A stretch of DNA of 6,813 bases from Alphaproteobacteria bacterium UBA6544 (lineage in GTDB: Bacteria; Pseudomonadota; Alphaproteobacteria; UBA8366), in NCBI GenBank assembly GCA_002434595.1, contig DJKK01000294.1, positions 1 through 6,813 of the forward strand, written 5' to 3'. The position numbers were made by a program, and so were the translations under genes. Of this stretch, positions 5,997-6,813 are shown in pieces. The notes below the pieces were generated by a model. It searched no databases. It saw nothing but the letters and a program-made list of their open reading frames with translations, and had not been told where the DNA came from. The stretch's first letter is position 1, and each line of letters opens with the position of its first letter.

Positions 5997-6813
5997 ATGA
6001 ATGATACGGCGGCACTCGGCGCCCTTCCTACCTGGGATTTAGACGATTTATATCCCGGAAAAGAATCGACGGAACTCACACGCGACCTTGACCAGGCAAT
6101 AGCCGATGCGGAGGCATTTACTTCAAGGTACAAGAGTTGCGTGGCATCGCTCGATGCAGAGCCTCTCGGCGCGGCGATACTTGAATACGAGCGTCAGCAG
6201 GAACGCCTTGGCCGCATTATGAGCTACGCTCATCTCGTCTACGCAGGAAACATCACTGACCCAGAGTCAGGCCGCTTTTTCCAAACCATGCAGGAGAAAG
6301 TGAACGAAATTGCGACGATCCTGCTGTTTTTCGAACTGGAGTTACGACGGATCGAAGACGACGACCTCGATGCCAAACAGAGCGCATCCGAACTGCTCGC
6401 AAATTTTCGCCCCTGGTTGCGGGACATGCGGGCCTTTCGGCCGCATCAGTTATCGGATGAGGTTGAGAAACTACTGCTTGAAAAATCGGTAGCCGGTCGC
6501 TCTGCCTGGGTTCGCCTCTTCGATGAAACGATTGCCGAATTGCGCTTCCCACTTCACGGCAAGGATTTGACCGAGACGGAAATCCTTGACCGACTAAGCG
6601 ACGCTGATGGAACCATGCGGCGCGAAGCGGCGCAATCGCTGGGCGCCGTTCTCGGCGACAATATCCGGCCATTTGCGTTGATTACAAATACACTAGCCAA
6701 AGACAAACAGGTTGAAGATCGCTGGCGTAAATTCGATCGCCCAATCTCGTCACGAAACCTCTCCAACTTTGTCGAAGACGGCGCCGTCGCCGCACTGCTT
6801 TCCGCGGCCCAGC
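5997..6813 (+). CDS. M3 family oligoendopeptidase (PepF-like), 3' partial
   Basis: The frame from the ATG at 5997 stays open to the last base, giving 272 complete codons of a protein that is usually about 600 residues, so a little under half is seen. The N-terminus LGALPTWDLDDLYPG (7-21) is the hallmark opening of the PepF/M3 oligoendopeptidases. Further family-typical segments are LGRIMSYAHLVYAGN (71-85), PWLRDMRAFRPHQLSDEVEK (139-158), EKSVAGRSAWVRLFDET (162-178), ALITNTLAKDK (227-237) and SRNLSNFVED (252-261). The oligopeptidase F N-terminal domain falls at about 115-185. The zinc-binding HExxH site of M3 peptidases, in the C-terminal half, lies beyond the window, so catalytic integrity cannot be judged. 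The enzyme is a cytoplasmic zinc metallopeptidase that cleaves short peptides; no signal peptide is present. It has its own promoter and strong ribosome site and is divergent from the acyl-CoA ligase gene, so it is probably functionally separate. Confidence 0.95.
   Translation, partial: MNDTAALGALPTWDLDDLYPGKESTELTRDLDQAIADAEAFTSRYKSCVASLDAEPLGAAILEYERQQERLGRIMSYAHLVYAGNITDPESGRFFQTMQEKVNEIATILLFFELELRRIEDDDLDAKQSASELLANFRPWLRDMRAFRPHQLSDEVEKLLLEKSVAGRSAWVRLFDETIAELRFPLHGKDLTETEILDRLSDADGTMRREAAQSLGAVLGDNIRPFALITNTLAKDKQVEDRWRKFDRPISSRNLSNFVEDGAVAALLSAAQ

Overview
The window is an ordinary-looking piece of a proteobacterial chromosome. G+C is moderate to high and coding density is high. Stops of all three kinds are used. 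Promoter-like sequence of the type CTTGnC-N17-CTATAT, together with an M3-family oligoendopeptidase, a COG1022-type acyl-CoA ligase, an amidase and a luciferase-like monooxygenase, suggests an alphaproteobacterium (Rhodospirillales-like) with broad catabolic capacity. That taxonomic call is inference from family resemblance and cannot be proven from the window alone.

Layout. The plus strand opens inside a luciferase-like (LLM class) flavin-dependent oxidoreductase (1-904, 5' end outside the window). A Shine-Dalgarno that overlaps its stop codon leads directly into a second gene of unrecognised family (917-1483). The frame of this second gene is broken by two in-frame stops, TAG at 1013-1015 and TAA at 1070-1072, so it is called a pseudogene. 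The 122-codon remnant starting at 1115 is its intact 3' part. Convergent to this pair, three minus-strand genes lie in the order of transcription acyl-CoA ligase (5849-4056), Tat-signal aldo/keto reductase (3933-3019), amidase (2929-1508), with gaps of 122 and 89 bases. To the right, divergent from the ligase across a 147-base promoter region, an M3-family oligoendopeptidase begins at 5997 and runs off the window end.

How the genes may work together. Amide hydrolysis (amidase), CoA activation of a carboxylic acid (ligase), carbonyl reduction (aldo/keto reductase) and flavin-dependent oxidation (LLM enzyme) could serve scavenging of an organic compound, but no shared substrate can be read from the sequence. 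The oligoendopeptidase looks like an independent housekeeping gene. I saw no tRNA, rRNA, CRISPR array, insertion sequence, phage gene or defence system, and no convincing undescribed system. The most notable signal is the twice-interrupted gene next to the LLM oxidoreductase. No stretch longer than 300 bases lacks a gene.
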